Notes under the pieces: model-generated | Told to the model about the DNA's origin: nothing | Database searches by the model: none | The model's input: only the letters and a program-made list of their open reading frames with translations | Source: Desulfobacter sp. | GTDB lineage: Bacteria > Desulfobacterota > Desulfobacteria > Desulfobacterales > Desulfobacteraceae | DNA: 64,000 nucleotides | Direction: 5' to 3' | Assembly (NCBI GenBank): GCA_028768525.1 | Contig: CP054837.1 | Span: 3,406,001-3,470,000 of the forward strand | Shown: one piece after another, positions 17,894 to 26,852 of the stretch | Position numbering within the stretch: the first letter of the stretch is position 1 | Layout of the letters: each line of letters opens with the position of its first letter | Translations under genes and position numbers: made by a program

Positions 17894-18652
17894 TTAAAGG
17901 TGAATGATAACTATCCCGCCCCGGCCGTAGCCGAAATGGGAAAAGAGGCCGCCGTAGCCCGTGGAAATGCCCCGGTAAAATCTTGAAAAGGGGAGGGTGT
18001 AAGGCCTGGGCTGGGAGGGGTCCACGTCCAGGATAATGACCTTTCCGGTGGTCGGGTCAAAGCCCCCCACCGGGGAAATATGGGGGATGTTCAGTTCCTT
18101 GACGAAGCTGCCCTGGTCGAAATGGGCGATGACCAGGCAGTCGTCCCGGGTCTGGAACGCCTTCAGGCCGGCAACAATATCCGCTTTGGCCGCCAAGGTG
18201 CCTTTGCCGCCCCTGCCCCGGACCACCTCAACCCTGGAATGGGGAATCCTGTAAGCCGTAAGGCTGGCCCGGACCACCTCTGCAAGGATGTCAATGGGAA
18301 GCCCCCTTCTGCCGTTGTGGCCGTCGGGTCCCATTCTTTCCTTCCAGTGGGCCGCCCTGACCCGGTCCAGGATCTCTTGCTGGGTGACGGGCCGGTCCAA
18401 GGGCATCCGGGTGTGTTCTGCCAGGGTATTGACTGCAGAAACCACCGAGGCCACGGAACATGAGGACTCGTGGAACTGTTTGACATGGTGGCGGAACAGT
18501 CCGGCCCTGAGGGTGGGGCCCTTTTTTTCCGACGGTCCCGGGGTGAAATACTCGGCCTGGCCCGGACCGAAACAGCCGGTGCGGGTCAGGCGGTGGAAAG
18601 AATAGCGCACCATGAGCAGGATGCGGACGACATATCTGTAGATAAGGGGCAT
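17894..18652 (-). CDS. Phytochelatin-synthase-family papain-like protein
   Basis: 252 residues. The predicted catalytic triad is Cys65 (HESSCSVASV), His191 (NIPHISPVGGFDP) and Asp209 (KVIILDVDP). The His-to-Asp spacing of 18 matches plant phytochelatin synthase, and the region after His (SPVGGFDPTTGKVIILDVD) is the family signature. An N-terminal hydrophobic segment suggests membrane anchoring or export. Bacterial members usually cleave glycine from glutathione or its conjugates rather than making long phytochelatins. Thiol/metal homeostasis next to SOD is a sensible context, but the substrate is inferred. Confidence 0.8.
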   Translation of the reverse strand: MPLIYRYVVRILLMVRYSFHRLTRTGCFGPGQAEYFTPGPSEKKGPTLRAGLFRHHVKQFHESSCSVASVVSAVNTLAEHTRMPLDRPVTQQEILDRVRAAHWKERMGPDGHNGRRGLPIDILAEVVRASLTAYRIPHSRVEVVRGRGGKGTLAAKADIVAGLKAFQTRDDCLVIAHFDQGSFVKELNIPHISPVGGFDPTTGKVIILDVDPSQPRPYTLPFSRFYRGISTGYGGLFSHFGYGRGGIVIIHL

Positions 18653-18685
18653 GGCGTTTTGGTTCTCTTCGCAGGCAGGCCGGCC

Positions 18686-19168
18686 TTACCGCTGGGGAAT
18701 CAGGGTCTCGGTGCCGCCCATTTTCAACGCCAGTCCCTGGTCCGTATCCTCCAGGCGCCGGACCATTTTAGCCAGGGCCTGCTGGCTGAATTTGATCAGG
18801 TGGTCGGGGGCGTCGATATAGAGGCTGTCGTTCCGGATGAACAGGGTGGAAGGATCAAGGGGAAACCTGTCGGTGGTGTTGAGAACCAAAACGATTGTCT
18901 CCCCTTCGTTGCCGGTGTCCTTTGATCTGACATCCACCGCAAAAACAGCGGTCTCCTCATAGGGGAAATAGACCTTTTCCTCCCGCTGGTCGTCAATCAT
19001 CTGACTTAGAAAGTATCCCTGGTTATCCTTTTGGATGGACCGGTTGAAATGGCTGATGATTTTCGGGTGCTCGAACCGGCCGTGTTCGTTGTGCCAGATG
19101 CCGTTGCCGTCCATGCGGAAGACGGCTTTTTCTTTGGGGATGACAATGGTTTTGTGGTGCGGGGCCAT
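18686..19168 (-). CDS. DUF1285-like conserved protein
   Basis: 160 residues from the ATG at 19168, which has AAGGAA at the right distance; a longer frame to 19219 lacks a ribosome site. WHNEHGRFEHPKIISHFNRSIQ followed by DNQGYFLSQ and VYFPYEETAVFAVDV resembles DUF1285 proteins (a small beta-rich fold of unknown function). There is no signal peptide or metal motif. It lies 33 bases upstream of the phytochelatin-synthase-like gene and is likely co-transcribed with it and perhaps sod. Confidence 0.65.
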   Translation of the reverse strand: MAPHHKTIVIPKEKAVFRMDGNGIWHNEHGRFEHPKIISHFNRSIQKDNQGYFLSQMIDDQREEKVYFPYEETAVFAVDVRSKDTGNEGETIVLVLNTTDRFPLDPSTLFIRNDSLYIDAPDHLIKFSQQALAKMVRRLEDTDQGLALKMGGTETLIPQR

Positions 19169-19292
19169 GCGTTCCTTGTCCTCTCTATTCGGTCTAAATA
19201 AATTAGATGGGCTGAACAATCAGCCCCAAAAGAATATTTACCCTAAAACCTGTGGATGGACAAGAATGAACTGGCAAAAGCCCCTTAAAAAA

Positions 19293-19487
19293 CTAGGCGG
19301 GAAAGAGCCAGCTCATTATGGAAAAGGAAACGGCCAGGAGCACCGCTACTTTGGTGCATTCCAGGAGTTTGCGCTGCAGCGGGGTGTGGGCCGCCAGAAA
19401 TCCGTTCCGCCAATAGTCCTGAATACCCGGCCTGGAGTCTTCGCCGGCCACCAGATAACGCATCATTGTGAACCAGTAATTTTTCAT
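19293..19487 (-). CDS. Small single-helix membrane protein
   Basis: 64 residues, with a strong ribosome site (AAGGAGATAAAA then ATG). An N-terminal soluble part (MKNYWFTMMRYLVAGED) is followed by a C-terminal membrane helix (VAVLLAVSFSIMSWLF). I do not recognise a family. It is divergent from the MocR-type regulator gene, which starts 116 bases away, so that regulator could control it. Confidence 0.6.
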   Translation of the reverse strand: MKNYWFTMMRYLVAGEDSRPGIQDYWRNGFLAAHTPLQRKLLECTKVAVLLAVSFSIMSWLFPA

Positions 19488-19603
19488 TTTTATCTCCTTA
19501 TGGTGAAAACCTTTACGTTCATTAAAAATCCTGTTGTAAAAGAATATAGTTATGGATACAAAAATAACAGAAGCAGAACCTTTAAAAAAAAAGCAGAGCA
19601 GAT

Positions 19604-21061
19604 GTGAAAAACCAAGAGGGAAAATTCCTTTATTCGGATCTGGCGGACAGGATTCAGGCCCGCATTGAAAGCGGGGGATACCGGCTCTCGGAAAAGCTGC
19701 CCTCGCTCAGGGCCCTTTGCCGGACCACGGGATACTCCATGACCACGGTGCTTCAGGCCTATGTGGAGCTGGAAAAGCGGGGCATTGTGGAGTCCCGGCA
19801 CCGGTCCGGGTATTTTATCCGGCCGCGGCGGAAACGGCTGCGGCCCGTGCCGGAAATCCGGGACCACGAGGTGGTGCCCGTCAAGGTGACCATGGACCGG
19901 CTGATCCATGAACTCACCCGTGATATGAGCGACCCCGGCGTACTCAAGCTGGGGGGCGTCACCGTGGCCCCGGGGCATCTGCCGGTGAAACGGCTGCACA
20001 GCCACCTGCGCACCATTTCCAAAAAAGAGAGCCCCGGGCTCATCGCCGGATATGCCCATCCCCAGGGGGACGGGCTGCTCCGGCACCAGATATCCAACCT
20101 GCTTTTTCCCATCCTTCCCCATATTACCCAGGAGGATATCATCATCACCAACGGCTGCACCGAGGCCCTGGACATGAGCCTCAAGGCCGTGGCCGAACCC
20201 GGCGCCGCCATCATTGTGGAATCCCCCACAGATCCCTGGCTGAGGCAGATCATCATGGATTCCCGGATGTATGCCCTGGAAATTCCCGCCGATCCGGTCA
20301 CGGGCATCGACCTGGACCGGATGGCGGCCATACTGGACAGGGAAAAGATCGCCGCCTGCATCATGAACCCCAATTGTCAGAATCCCCTGGGCTTTATCAT
20401 GCCCGACGACAACAAAAAACGGGCCCTCTCCCTGCTGTCGGCCAGGGGGATTCCCATCATAGAAAACGATATCTGCGGCGACATCTACTTTGGTGCATCC
20501 CGGCCCAACCCCGTAAAAAAATGGGATGACCAGGGCAATGTGCTCTATTGCTCCTCCTTTTCCAAGGTGCTGGCCCCGGGGCTGCGCATCGGCTGGGTGG
20601 TGCCGGGACGGTTTAAAAAAATCATCAAGCGGATGAAGCTGAACCGCTCTTTGATTTCCCCCACCCTGAACCAGGCCCTGGTGGCCGCCTACCTCAAGGA
20701 GGGCACCTATGATCGCCACCTGCGCCGGCTGAGGGAAACCATCCGGCGCCAGCACGGCTATTGCGCCGCCGCCGTCCACCGTTACTTCCCGGCATCCGTT
20801 AAAATGACCTCTCCGGCAGGGGGGCTCTCCCTCTGGCTGGAACTGCCCCGGGGGGTGTCCGGCCGGGAGGTTTATTTTGAGGCCAAAAAAAAGGGGATCT
20901 CCATTCTCCCGGGGTTTTTATGCTCCAGCTTTGATGCCTTTGAGCGGTATATCCGCATCGGCTACGGCAGGGTCTGGGACCAGGAGGTGGAGGATGCCGT
21001 TGCGCAAATCGGAAAGATCGTGTACCAATTGGCCGACAAGAATTCCGTAACCAAGGCATAG
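19604..21061 (+). CDS. MocR-type regulator: GntR winged helix fused to PLP aminotransferase domain
   Basis: 485 residues, starting at GTG 19604. Residues about 8-75 are a GntR winged helix (LADRIQARIESGGYRLSEKLPSLRAL...TTVLQAYVELEKRGIVES). A fold-type I aminotransferase domain follows with the PLP lysine in CSSFSKVLAPGLRIGWVVPG and an upstream NPNCQNPLGF. MocR proteins sense PLP or amino-type ligands and regulate neighbouring genes. It is the first gene of a compact plus-strand run (next start 7 bases away) and is divergent from a small membrane-protein gene. Confidence 0.9.
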   Translation: MKNQEGKFLYSDLADRIQARIESGGYRLSEKLPSLRALCRTTGYSMTTVLQAYVELEKRGIVESRHRSGYFIRPRRKRLRPVPEIRDHEVVPVKVTMDRLIHELTRDMSDPGVLKLGGVTVAPGHLPVKRLHSHLRTISKKESPGLIAGYAHPQGDGLLRHQISNLLFPILPHITQEDIIITNGCTEALDMSLKAVAEPGAAIIVESPTDPWLRQIIMDSRMYALEIPADPVTGIDLDRMAAILDREKIAACIMNPNCQNPLGFIMPDDNKKRALSLLSARGIPIIENDICGDIYFGASRPNPVKKWDDQGNVLYCSSFSKVLAPGLRIGWVVPGRFKKIIKRMKLNRSLISPTLNQALVAAYLKEGTYDRHLRRLRETIRRQHGYCAAAVHRYFPASVKMTSPAGGLSLWLELPRGVSGREVYFEAKKKGISILPGFLCSSFDAFERYIRIGYGRVWDQEVEDAVAQIGKIVYQLADKNSVTKA

Positions 21062-21068
21062 GAAACTA

Positions 21069-21842
21069 ATGAATACCCAGGCAACCGTTGACCAGATCAG
21101 TATCATGACCATGAACCTCAGGTTCGGCCTGGCCAAGGACGGGGACAACGGCTGGGACCGGCGGCGGGAACTGGTCCGGCGTCTCCTCGGCCGGTATCCG
21201 GTTGACCTTATCTGCTTTCAGGAGGTGAACCATTTCCAGGCGGCATTTCTGAAGGAGACCCTGAGCGGGTACGGCCACATCGGCCATTACAACAGGGAGG
21301 TCCCCTGGTGGCAGTCCAATATGATTTTTTACCGGGAGGACTGGACCTGCCTGGGCAGCCGCCACCATTTTTTAAGCCACACCCCGGATATCCCCTCAAA
21401 GCTTGACGGGTCGAAATGGCCCCGGCAGTGCGTGGTGGGCTGGTTTGAAAAGCAGGGGCAGCAGATCCTGGCGGCCAATACCCATTTTGATTTTGACGCC
21501 GGGGTGCAGGCGGAAAGCGCCGGCCTGGTCATGGCGTTTATCGATACCTTCCCCCCGGGGCTGCCGGCCCTGGTCTGCGGGGATTTCAATGCGGAACCGG
21601 ACTCTCCGGCGGCCGACCGGTTTTCTGCCGGGGGATTCCATGAGGTCTTTTCCGGGGAGGAGATCACCACTTTCCATGAGTTCAAGGGGGGGCGCAATGG
21701 CCCCCACATCGACTGGATCCTCTATCGGGGAGGCCTGGAGAAGCAGGGGGCCCGGGTCCTTGACGATGACTTTTCAGGCCGGTTCCCCTCGGACCATTAT
21801 CCGGTCCAGGCCCGCTTTACCCTTGAGGCCCGGGCCAGATGA
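21069..21842 (+). CDS. Endonuclease/exonuclease/phosphatase-family protein
   Basis: 257 residues with the full EEP motif series: TMNLRFG, CFQEVNHFQ (metal Glu), NTHFDFD, CGDFNAEPDS and FPSDHYPVQARF at the C-terminus (Asp-His pair). There is no signal peptide. Members cleave phosphodiesters in nucleic acids, lipids or small molecules; the substrate is unknown here. Its stop overlaps the lhr start in an ATGA, so it is translationally coupled to the helicase, which favours a nucleic-acid role by context only. Confidence 0.88.
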   Translation: MNTQATVDQISIMTMNLRFGLAKDGDNGWDRRRELVRRLLGRYPVDLICFQEVNHFQAAFLKETLSGYGHIGHYNREVPWWQSNMIFYREDWTCLGSRHHFLSHTPDIPSKLDGSKWPRQCVVGWFEKQGQQILAANTHFDFDAGVQAESAGLVMAFIDTFPPGLPALVCGDFNAEPDSPAADRFSAGGFHEVFSGEEITTFHEFKGGRNGPHIDWILYRGGLEKQGARVLDDDFSGRFPSDHYPVQARFTLEARAR

Positions 21843-24800
21843 GCCCGGAAACAGATGCCGGGATCCTTCCCTTCCATCCCCTGATCCGGGACTGGTTTCT
21901 CCGGGCCAAGGGTGCTCCCACGGATGTCCAGGCAGAGGCCTGGCCAAGGATTGCCGCAGGGGAGCATATCCTGGTGACCGCCCCCACCGGCTCCGGCAAG
22001 ACCCTTACCGCCTTTTTATGGGCCCTGAACCAGCTGGCCACCGGCGCCTGGTCCCGGGGGCAGGTGAGGGTGCTCTACGTATCCCCCCTCAAGGCCCTGA
22101 ACAATGACATCCGGGAAAACCTCCTAAGCCCCCTGGCTCAGATCCGGGAATCCTTTGAAAGGGCCGGAGAAAATTTTCCCGGAATCCGGGTGCTCACCCG
22201 AAGCGGGGATACCCCCCAGGGGGAGCGCCGGAAAATGTACCGCCACCCCCCCGAGATTCTCATCACCACCCCGGAAAGCCTGAACCTGCTGATCAGTTCA
22301 ACATCCGGCTGCCTCATTCTGGGGGGGATCAAAACCGTTGTGCTGGATGAGGTGCATGCCTGCGCCGGTTCAAAGCGGGGCGTCCACCTGATCACGGCCG
22401 TGGACCGCCTGGTCCGGCTATCCGGTGAATTCCAGCGCATTGCCCTGTCCGCCACCCTTGAAAATCCCAGGGCCGTGGCCCGGATGGTGGGGGGATATGA
22501 ATTGTCCGGCCCGGCCCTGGCCACTGACTATGCCCCCCGGCCCGTGGCATGCATTGCCTCGGATATTCAAAAACAGTATCAAATGAAGATCTGTTTTCCC
22601 CGGCGGCCTTTGGAAGAAGACCAGGAAATGGATTTCTCGGTCTGGGATCTGCTGGCCGATGCCTTTTTGGAGCGTATCGAAAAGAACCGGGCCACCCTTT
22701 TGTTTACCAACGGCCGCCGGCTGTGCGAAAAGCTGGCCTATAAGATCAACAATGCCGCCGGAAGGCTGGTGGCCTTCGCCCACCACGGGTCTCTTTCCCG
22801 GGAGCTGAGGACCGACGTGGAGGAAAAGCTGCGGTCCGGCGGCCTCAAGGCCATTGTGGCCACAAGCTCCCTGGAGATGGGGATTGATATCGGGGAACTG
22901 GATGAGGTGATCATGGTCCAGAGCCCCTTTGCCGTTTCCTCGGCGGTGCAGCGCCTGGGCCGGGCCGGCCACCGGGTGGGCATGGAAAGCTGCGGCCGAC
23001 TCTATCCGGCCCATGCCCAGGACCTCATCCCCAGCGCCGTGCTTGCCCGGGCCGTGGCCCAGGGCGATATCGAGCCCCTGGCCCCCGTGGACGCCCCCCT
23101 GGATGTCCTGGCCCAGATCCTGATTTCCATGACCGCCATGGACACCTGGGATGTGGATGAACTCTTCTCTTTTATCCGTTCCTCTGCCCCCTACCACCGC
23201 CTGGACCGGGTGCGGTTTGACCTGGTGCTGAACATGCTGGCCGGATATTACGGGGAGACCCGGATCCGTGAGTTGCGGCCCAGGGTCTCCATTGACCGGC
23301 TGGACAATCGGGTGGCGGCCAGAAAAGGGGCCCTGCTCTCTTTGTACATGTCCGGGGGGACCATCCCGGACCGGGGATACTATAAGCTGCGCCACGCCGA
23401 GACCCGGGTCCGCATCGGGGAGCTGGACGAGGAATATGTCTGGGAGGCCAAGGTGGGGCAGATCGCCACCGTGGGCAGCCAGAACTGGAAAATCACCCGG
23501 ATCACCCATGACGATGTCTTTGCCCTGCCCGCGGGCCACAGGGGAATGGACGCCCCCTTCTGGCTGGCCGAGGGGCTGGACCGGGATTACCATTTTTCCC
23601 GGCGCATCGGCCGTTTCCTTGAAGATATCGATACCGCCCTGGCCGGGGGAAAAGGGCCCGTGGCGGCGCTGGGGGGCACCCTGGTCCGGGATTATGCCAT
23701 GGATGACGCCTCCGCCGGGGAACTGGTCCGGTTCTGCCGAAGCCAGGCCAGGGCCGCAGCCATTCCCCACCGCCGCCGCATTGTACTGGAATACGTGAGA
23801 TCCGGCCCCGGGGCTGCCCCGGGCACCATGCTGGTGATCCACACCCTCTGGGGGGGACGGGTGAACCGTCCCTTTGCCCTGGCCCTGGAAGCTGCCTGGA
23901 CCCAACATTTCGGGGAGCGGCCTGAAATTTTTCCGGGCAACGATGCCGTGATCATCCAGCTGCCCGGACCGGTGGACCCCGACACCCTGTTTTCCCTGGT
24001 CACCCGGGAAAACCTGGAATCCATGGTGATGAAGCAATTGGAGTCCTCGGGCTTTTTCGCTGCCCGGTTCAGGGAGTGCGCAGGGCGCGCTCTGCTGGTG
24101 ACCCGGCATCGGATCAACCAGCGCATGCCCCTGTGGATGACCCGCCTCCAGGCCCAGAAACTCATGGAAAATGTCGTCAAATACCCGGATTTCCCAATAC
24201 TTCTGGAGACCTGGCGCACCTGCATCAAAGATGAATTTGACATGGCGGCCCTGGGACAGGTGCTGGAGGAATTGGCTGAGGGGCAGATCAATTGGGCCGT
24301 TGTCCATACCTCCCGGCCCAGCCCCTTTGCCGCGGCCATGGCCTGGAACCAGATCAACCAGTACATGTACCGGGAAGACCAGCCGGCATCGGCCCGTTCC
24401 AGCCTTACAGACGAGCTGATAAAAGGCCTGATCTTTGACGAGGGCCTGCGGCCGGTTCTCCCCCAAAACATCCTTGAGGCCTTTGAACTCAAGCGGCAGC
24501 GCCTGGCCCCGGGATATGCCCCGGCCACCCCGGCCGACCTCCTGGACTGGGTCAAGGACCGGGTGGCCATTCCGGAAAAGGAGTGGCAGTTGCTGGAAGC
24601 GGGGCTGGAAAAGGAAATCGGCGCCCATGAAGCAGCCGCCCTAATGGCGGCGGTCCGGGACAAGCTGGACCGGATCCCGGGGGGCGGCGGCGACCTGGTT
24701 ACGGCCCGGGAAAAAACCGGGGATATCCGTTCGGCATGGTACGGGCCCCGGATCGGTGTCAACGGTGATCCGGCCTTTGGAATCGCCCTGTTTTCCCAGT

Positions 24801-26287
24801 GGATTTCATTCTACGGCCCGGTTTCCCCGGCCTTCTGTACAAGGGTCCTGGGCCTGGATCATGGGCGCCTTGACCTGTTTATTTCCAGCCTTTCTGAAAC
24901 AAAGGACCTGGTTACCGGCCGTCTGGCAGAGGAGGGCGGGGATGCGGATATCTGCGATGCGAAAAATTTTGAGACCTTGGTCCGCATGCAGAGGAAGGCC
25001 TCCCGCCCCGGGGACGAGCCCCTGGAGATCGGCCGGCTGCCCTTTTTTCTGGCCCAAACCCAGGGACTGGTAGGGAGCAACGGCGGCAGAGACCGGCTGG
25101 ACAGCCTGTTCAGCACCCTGGAACAACTGGCCTGCCTCCCCCTGCCCGCAGGGCTGTGGGAGCGGGAGATCCTGCCGGCCCGGGTAAAGGGATACCATCC
25201 GTCCTTTCTGGACAGTGTTTTCCAGGAGGGGGAATTAAGGTGGATGGGGCATGAAAAGGAGCAGGTGCTTTTCTGCTTTGATCCGGATCTGGTTTTTTTT
25301 GAACCCGAGGAGGGGGCCGCTTCCTGGGATGGGGTCTTCACCTCCCCGGAGCAGCGGTTTGATTTTTCCACTCTCAAGTCACTCACCCAGCAGCCCGCTC
25401 CGGAACTCGCCGCGGACCTCTGGAAAGCGGTGTGGAAGGGGCGGCTTTCCAGTGATAATTTTCTGGCCCTGCGTCGGGGCATCCTCAATAAGTTCAAACT
25501 GCCCCGGGATCCGTCCGGGGCTGCCCGGAAAGGCTCCCGCCACAGCCGGCACCGGGGACTGAGGCGGTTCCGGCCCCGGGCCGGGGGCCAGGCGGATATG
25601 GCCGGCTTCTGGTTCCGGCCGGAGGGGCTGGGCGCCCCGGCCGGTGACGGCGACCTGGTGGACCGGGAGGAATTAAACAGGGAAAAGGCAAGGCTGCTTC
25701 TGGACCGGTACGGGATTTTGTTCCGGGAACTGGCGGCAAGGGAGGCACCGGGATTCCGGTGGGGGGATCTGTTCAAATCCCTCTATCTCATGGAATTGTC
25801 CGGGGAGGTGGTGGCAGGCTCCTTTTTCAAGGGGATAGAGGGCCCCCAGTTTATGTCTCCGGGTGCTTTCCGGCGGCTTAAGGCCGGTCCGGACCGGACT
25901 GCCGTATTCTGGATGAACGGAATGGACCCGGCCTCCCCCTGCGGCCTGGGGCCTGCGGTCCGCCGCTTAAAGCTGCCCCGGCGGCTGGCCTCCACCCACC
26001 TGGTTTACAGGGGGAACGACCTGGTGCTGGTCTCCCTTCGCAGCGGCCGGGAACTTGCCGTCCATGTGCCGCCGGAGGACCCGGGGCTGGCCGGATACCT
26101 GGCCCCCCTTCGCCATCTGCTGACCCGGCCCTTTGACCCGCTGCCCCGGGTTACCATCGAAACCATCAACGGCGGGCCGGCAGCGGCAAGCCCCTATAAA
26201 CATATTTTCCAGGTGGAATTTGAGGTGGATGCCGGCCCCAGGACCCTGGACCTTTTCCAAAGGAGAGACCATGAGCCCCCGAAGTAA
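21839..26287 (+). CDS. lhr: Lhr-type large ATP-dependent helicase
   Basis: 1482 residues, similar to the long (about 1,500 residue) bacterial Lhr class. Motif I is TAPTGSGKTLTAF, motif II DEVHA, motif III ALSATLENP, and motif VI QRLGRAGHRVG. The winged-helix/beta-barrel core and the DEAD/DEAH-associated domain run to about residue 800. The remaining long C-terminal part (about 850-1482) corresponds to Lhr-CTD, with a low-complexity basic patch near 1225. Lhr is a 3'-5' helicase linked to DNA repair. It is coupled by overlaps to an EEP nuclease-fold gene upstream and an ATC-hydrolase-like gene downstream. Confidence 0.93.
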   Translation: MSPETDAGILPFHPLIRDWFLRAKGAPTDVQAEAWPRIAAGEHILVTAPTGSGKTLTAFLWALNQLATGAWSRGQVRVLYVSPLKALNNDIRENLLSPLAQIRESFERAGENFPGIRVLTRSGDTPQGERRKMYRHPPEILITTPESLNLLISSTSGCLILGGIKTVVLDEVHACAGSKRGVHLITAVDRLVRLSGEFQRIALSATLENPRAVARMVGGYELSGPALATDYAPRPVACIASDIQKQYQMKICFPRRPLEEDQEMDFSVWDLLADAFLERIEKNRATLLFTNGRRLCEKLAYKINNAAGRLVAFAHHGSLSRELRTDVEEKLRSGGLKAIVATSSLEMGIDIGELDEVIMVQSPFAVSSAVQRLGRAGHRVGMESCGRLYPAHAQDLIPSAVLARAVAQGDIEPLAPVDAPLDVLAQILISMTAMDTWDVDELFSFIRSSAPYHRLDRVRFDLVLNMLAGYYGETRIRELRPRVSIDRLDNRVAARKGALLSLYMSGGTIPDRGYYKLRHAETRVRIGELDEEYVWEAKVGQIATVGSQNWKITRITHDDVFALPAGHRGMDAPFWLAEGLDRDYHFSRRIGRFLEDIDTALAGGKGPVAALGGTLVRDYAMDDASAGELVRFCRSQARAAAIPHRRRIVLEYVRSGPGAAPGTMLVIHTLWGGRVNRPFALALEAAWTQHFGERPEIFPGNDAVIIQLPGPVDPDTLFSLVTRENLESMVMKQLESSGFFAARFRECAGRALLVTRHRINQRMPLWMTRLQAQKLMENVVKYPDFPILLETWRTCIKDEFDMAALGQVLEELAEGQINWAVVHTSRPSPFAAAMAWNQINQYMYREDQPASARSSLTDELIKGLIFDEGLRPVLPQNILEAFELKRQRLAPGYAPATPADLLDWVKDRVAIPEKEWQLLEAGLEKEIGAHEAAALMAAVRDKLDRIPGGGGDLVTAREKTGDIRSAWYGPRIGVNGDPAFGIALFSQWISFYGPVSPAFCTRVLGLDHGRLDLFISSLSETKDLVTGRLAEEGGDADICDAKNFETLVRMQRKASRPGDEPLEIGRLPFFLAQTQGLVGSNGGRDRLDSLFSTLEQLACLPLPAGLWEREILPARVKGYHPSFLDSVFQEGELRWMGHEKEQVLFCFDPDLVFFEPEEGAASWDGVFTSPEQRFDFSTLKSLTQQPAPELAADLWKAVWKGRLSSDNFLALRRGILNKFKLPRDPSGAARKGSRHSRHRGLRRFRPRAGGQADMAGFWFRPEGLGAPAGDGDLVDREELNREKARLLLDRYGILFRELAAREAPGFRWGDLFKSLYLMELSGEVVAGSFFKGIEGPQFMSPGAFRRLKAGPDRTAVFWMNGMDPASPCGLGPAVRRLKLPRRLASTHLVYRGNDLVLVSLRSGRELAVHVPPEDPGLAGYLAPLRHLLTRPFDPLPRVTIETINGGPAAASPYKHIFQVEFEVDAGPRTLDLFQRRDHEPPK

Positions 26288-26852
26288 ATCAGAAAATGAT
26301 TCAACGCATACACCGGGTAACCTGCCTGAAGACAGGGATGATCGCCTTAATCCCTATGCCATTGACCGGATTACGGAAAAAATCGGGGTGCTGACCCGGC
26401 GGGAGACAGAGGCCCGTATCCTCATCCCCGTCATTGAATCCCTGGGGGAGGCCCTGGGCCGGGACAGGGTGGTTGAAATCGTCAGCCAGACCATTATGGG
26501 GATCGCCCGGGACCAGGGCCGGGAACTGGCCGCGGCCATGGGAGGAAATACCCCTGACCATTTCAGGGAGGCCCTGAAGTTCTGGACCCGGGACAATGCC
26601 CTGGAAATAAAAGTGGATGAAATCAGCGACACCCGGCTGAAGTTCCGGGTGACCCGGTGCCGGTATGCAGAGATGTACAGGGCCCTGGGCGCCGCCGGCC
26701 TGGGCCAAGTGTTTTCCTGCAACCGGGACGGGGCGCTCATGGAAGGGTTCAATCCCGGGGCGAGGATGATACGGCCCGCCACCATAATGGCCGGGAATGA
26801 CTGCTGTGAATTTGACTACCAATTCCCTGAACCCGGGCAGGAAAATATATGA
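26271..26852 (+). CDS. L-2-amino-thiazoline-4-carboxylate-hydrolase-family protein
   Basis: 193 residues. The ATG at 26271 has AAGGAGAG just before it and lies inside the last codons of lhr (17-base overlap). Core motifs are RCRYAEMYRALGAAGLGQVF, SCNRDGALMEGFNPG and NDCCEFDYQF, the family signature of ATC hydrolase-like proteins, including the conserved cysteines. True ATC hydrolases act in cysteine synthesis from thiazoline; most homologues have unknown substrates. Sandwiched between two helicase genes, its position is unexplained. Confidence 0.8.
   Translation: MSPRSKSENDSTHTPGNLPEDRDDRLNPYAIDRITEKIGVLTRRETEARILIPVIESLGEALGRDRVVEIVSQTIMGIARDQGRELAAAMGGNTPDHFREALKFWTRDNALEIKVDEISDTRLKFRVTRCRYAEMYRALGAAGLGQVFSCNRDGALMEGFNPGARMIRPATIMAGNDCCEFDYQFPEPGQENI

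Noticed and set aside
22418..24628. 736-codon open frame on the minus strand inside lhr
   Set aside because: High GC at third positions keeps the opposite frame open by chance; no recognisable protein features, and lhr motifs are complete.
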